DNA of 5,561 nucleotides, from positions 1-5,561 of the forward strand of contig CAKRHU010000124.1 in the NCBI GenBank assembly GCA_934339215.1, given 5' to 3'. Made by a program: the position numbers and the translations under genes. The DNA is from an uncultured Lacticaseibacillus sp. (GTDB taxonomy: Bacteria > Bacillota > Bacilli > Lactobacillales > Lactobacillaceae). Positions 4,677 through 5,561 of the stretch are shown here, piece after piece. The notes under the pieces are model-generated. The model was not told the origin of the DNA. It made no database searches and worked only from the letters and a program-made list of their open reading frames with translations. How positions within the stretch are numbered: the stretch's first letter is position 1; each line of letters begins with the position of its first letter.

Positions 4677-4784
4677 GATTACTGAAAAAGTGGCGATACG
4701 GATTGCGGTTGGCAGTTGAGTTTTTGAGACTGTAAGCGGTGTATATTTTTGAAAATATTTTTACCGATTAACTGAAATAGTGGC
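4677..4784 (+). promoter_or_regulatory. Direct repeat and AT-rich palindrome upstream of the unknown gene at 4839
   Basis: GATTACTGAAAAAGTGGC (4677-4694) recurs as GATTAACTGAAATAGTGGC (4766-4784), about 89 bases apart. Between them is an ATATTTT-tg-AAAATAT palindrome (4743-4758). TTGAAA (4749-4754) and TGAAAT (4773-4778), 18 bases apart, could be promoter boxes; in that case one repeat overlaps the -10. The layout suits a regulator binding paired sites. The regulator is unknown. Confidence 0.4.
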
Positions 4785-4838
4785 TCGTGGTGATTCAAAA
4801 TAAGGGTGAACCAAATCCTGATCATTGGAGGCGCCACT

Positions 4839-5561
4839 ATGGATCTATTCAAAGAATCAATCGTCGTCGATGTCGATGCCGCCCCTAAAACACAACTGCA
4901 AAAGTTTGATTATCAAACGATCGCTTTTGTGATGGGCACACATCATCTGAAGTTTCCTTCACTTTGCGTCACGATTCACGGTGAGTTATTCTTCAGCCGC
5001 TATACGCCACTCAGGTTATGCCAGCAATTGGAAGATGAGTGGCAGGTTTATTATTTTTATACGCGGCGACAGGCTGACGACATGTGGCATCAACTCGTCA
5101 AACAAGCGCTTCAAGAAGGCCAAACCAAACTGGGCCAGTTTCATGGGCCGATGCGCGTCGCCACGTGTGGCGGCTATAGTTTCTGGTCCCCGAATGCCAG
5201 CAACGCGTTTGGTTTGTGGTTCTTCACGCCGACGTGCCAGGATATCCAGGTGCGAGACGGCAGGCAAGTGGATTTCATCACAACCGATGAAGCCGGACAG
5301 GTCACGCATTGGACAGGGAGACGGAAATTTGGGGAATCTCCGCTGGTGTCGCAAGCGCGCGTGGATATCTTAGCTGATTATGTCTTGCGCAAAGCAGTCT
5401 TGACGCACAAAGTCGCCTTGCAGCTAGCAGGTAATATCTTGGCTCAACAAGGCATGCAAATGAAAGGCTACCCGCCTGTTGAGGTGCCGCCAATGTTTCC
5501 GCTGGATGATTGGTTTTACGACCAAGATTTGAAGGCCACGTTGGATGTCTTATACGGGCAC
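4839..5561 (+). CDS. Hypothetical protein, N-terminal 241 residues (runs off the window)
   Basis: The frame is open for 241 codons from ATG 4839 to the last base, with no stop. The start is supported by TTGGAGGC at 4825-4832. No family is recognised. The protein is soluble-looking, with no signal peptide and no membrane segment. It begins MDLFKESIVVDVDAAPK and has aromatic-rich patches (WQVYYFY, GYSFW, FGLWFF), four Cys (43, 62, 110, 133), and a later helical part (VDILADYVLRKAVL). Overlapping reading frames on both strands (about 4981-5373 and 5016-5354) are shadows of it. It is divergent from the wzd-wze operon with about 340 bases between the starts, so they may share a control region. Codon use and the good ribosome site make coding very likely; function is open. 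Confidence 0.85.
   Translation, partial: MDLFKESIVVDVDAAPKTQLQKFDYQTIAFVMGTHHLKFPSLCVTIHGELFFSRYTPLRLCQQLEDEWQVYYFYTRRQADDMWHQLVKQALQEGQTKLGQFHGPMRVATCGGYSFWSPNASNAFGLWFFTPTCQDIQVRDGRQVDFITTDEAGQVTHWTGRRKFGESPLVSQARVDILADYVLRKAVLTHKVALQLAGNILAQQGMQMKGYPPVEVPPMFPLDDWFYDQDLKATLDVLYGH

Noticed and set aside
4981..5373. Frames on both strands inside the right-hand gene (130 and 112 codons)
   Set aside because: Shadows of the longer frame from 4839, which has a proper ribosome site and stays open to the window edge.

Overview
The window looks like a chromosomal segment of a low-to-mid GC lactic acid bacterium, most likely a lactobacillus of the Lacticaseibacillus/Schleiferilactobacillus type. Three things suggest this: strong AAGGAGG Shine-Dalgarno sites, a Wzd/Wze exopolysaccharide kinase pair of the lactobacillus type, and a DUF1659-DUF2922-YvrJ-GH25 gene string as found in Firmicutes. 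The genus is an inference; no marker gene fixes it.

Layout. Positions 1-553 (+) hold two tandem paralogous small genes of unknown function. The first is cut by the window edge, and a duplicated start region lies between the two. A bidirectional terminator (561-598) separates them from a minus-strand operon (598-1839). In transcription order that operon encodes a DUF1659 protein, a DUF2922 protein, a 55-residue YvrJ-like membrane peptide (1163-1330) and a GH25 muramidase without signal peptide. Together these resemble a lysis-type or envelope-associated cassette.

Positions 1840-2928 contain no gene that can be supported but are rich in structure. A tandem ~129-bp element (1861-2111) has its outer helix kept by compensatory base changes between the copies. 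Next to it is a riboswitch-like RNA (about 2232-2348) with a three-way junction and an intrinsic terminator. Two inverted repeats and a chain of hairpins (2660-2804) follow.

Positions 2922-4555 (-) form a two-gene operon. wzd encodes a polysaccharide co-polymerase/kinase adaptor and wze a bacterial tyrosine kinase with a (YYG)4 tail. The genes share a TAATG junction, have an extended -10 promoter, and end at a strong terminator. No phosphatase or glycosyltransferase gene is visible. From 4839 (+) an unrecognised protein of at least 241 residues runs off the right edge, preceded by an AT-rich palindrome and a direct repeat.

The most unusual material is the block of structured non-coding elements between the lysis-like cassette and the exopolysaccharide kinase operon.
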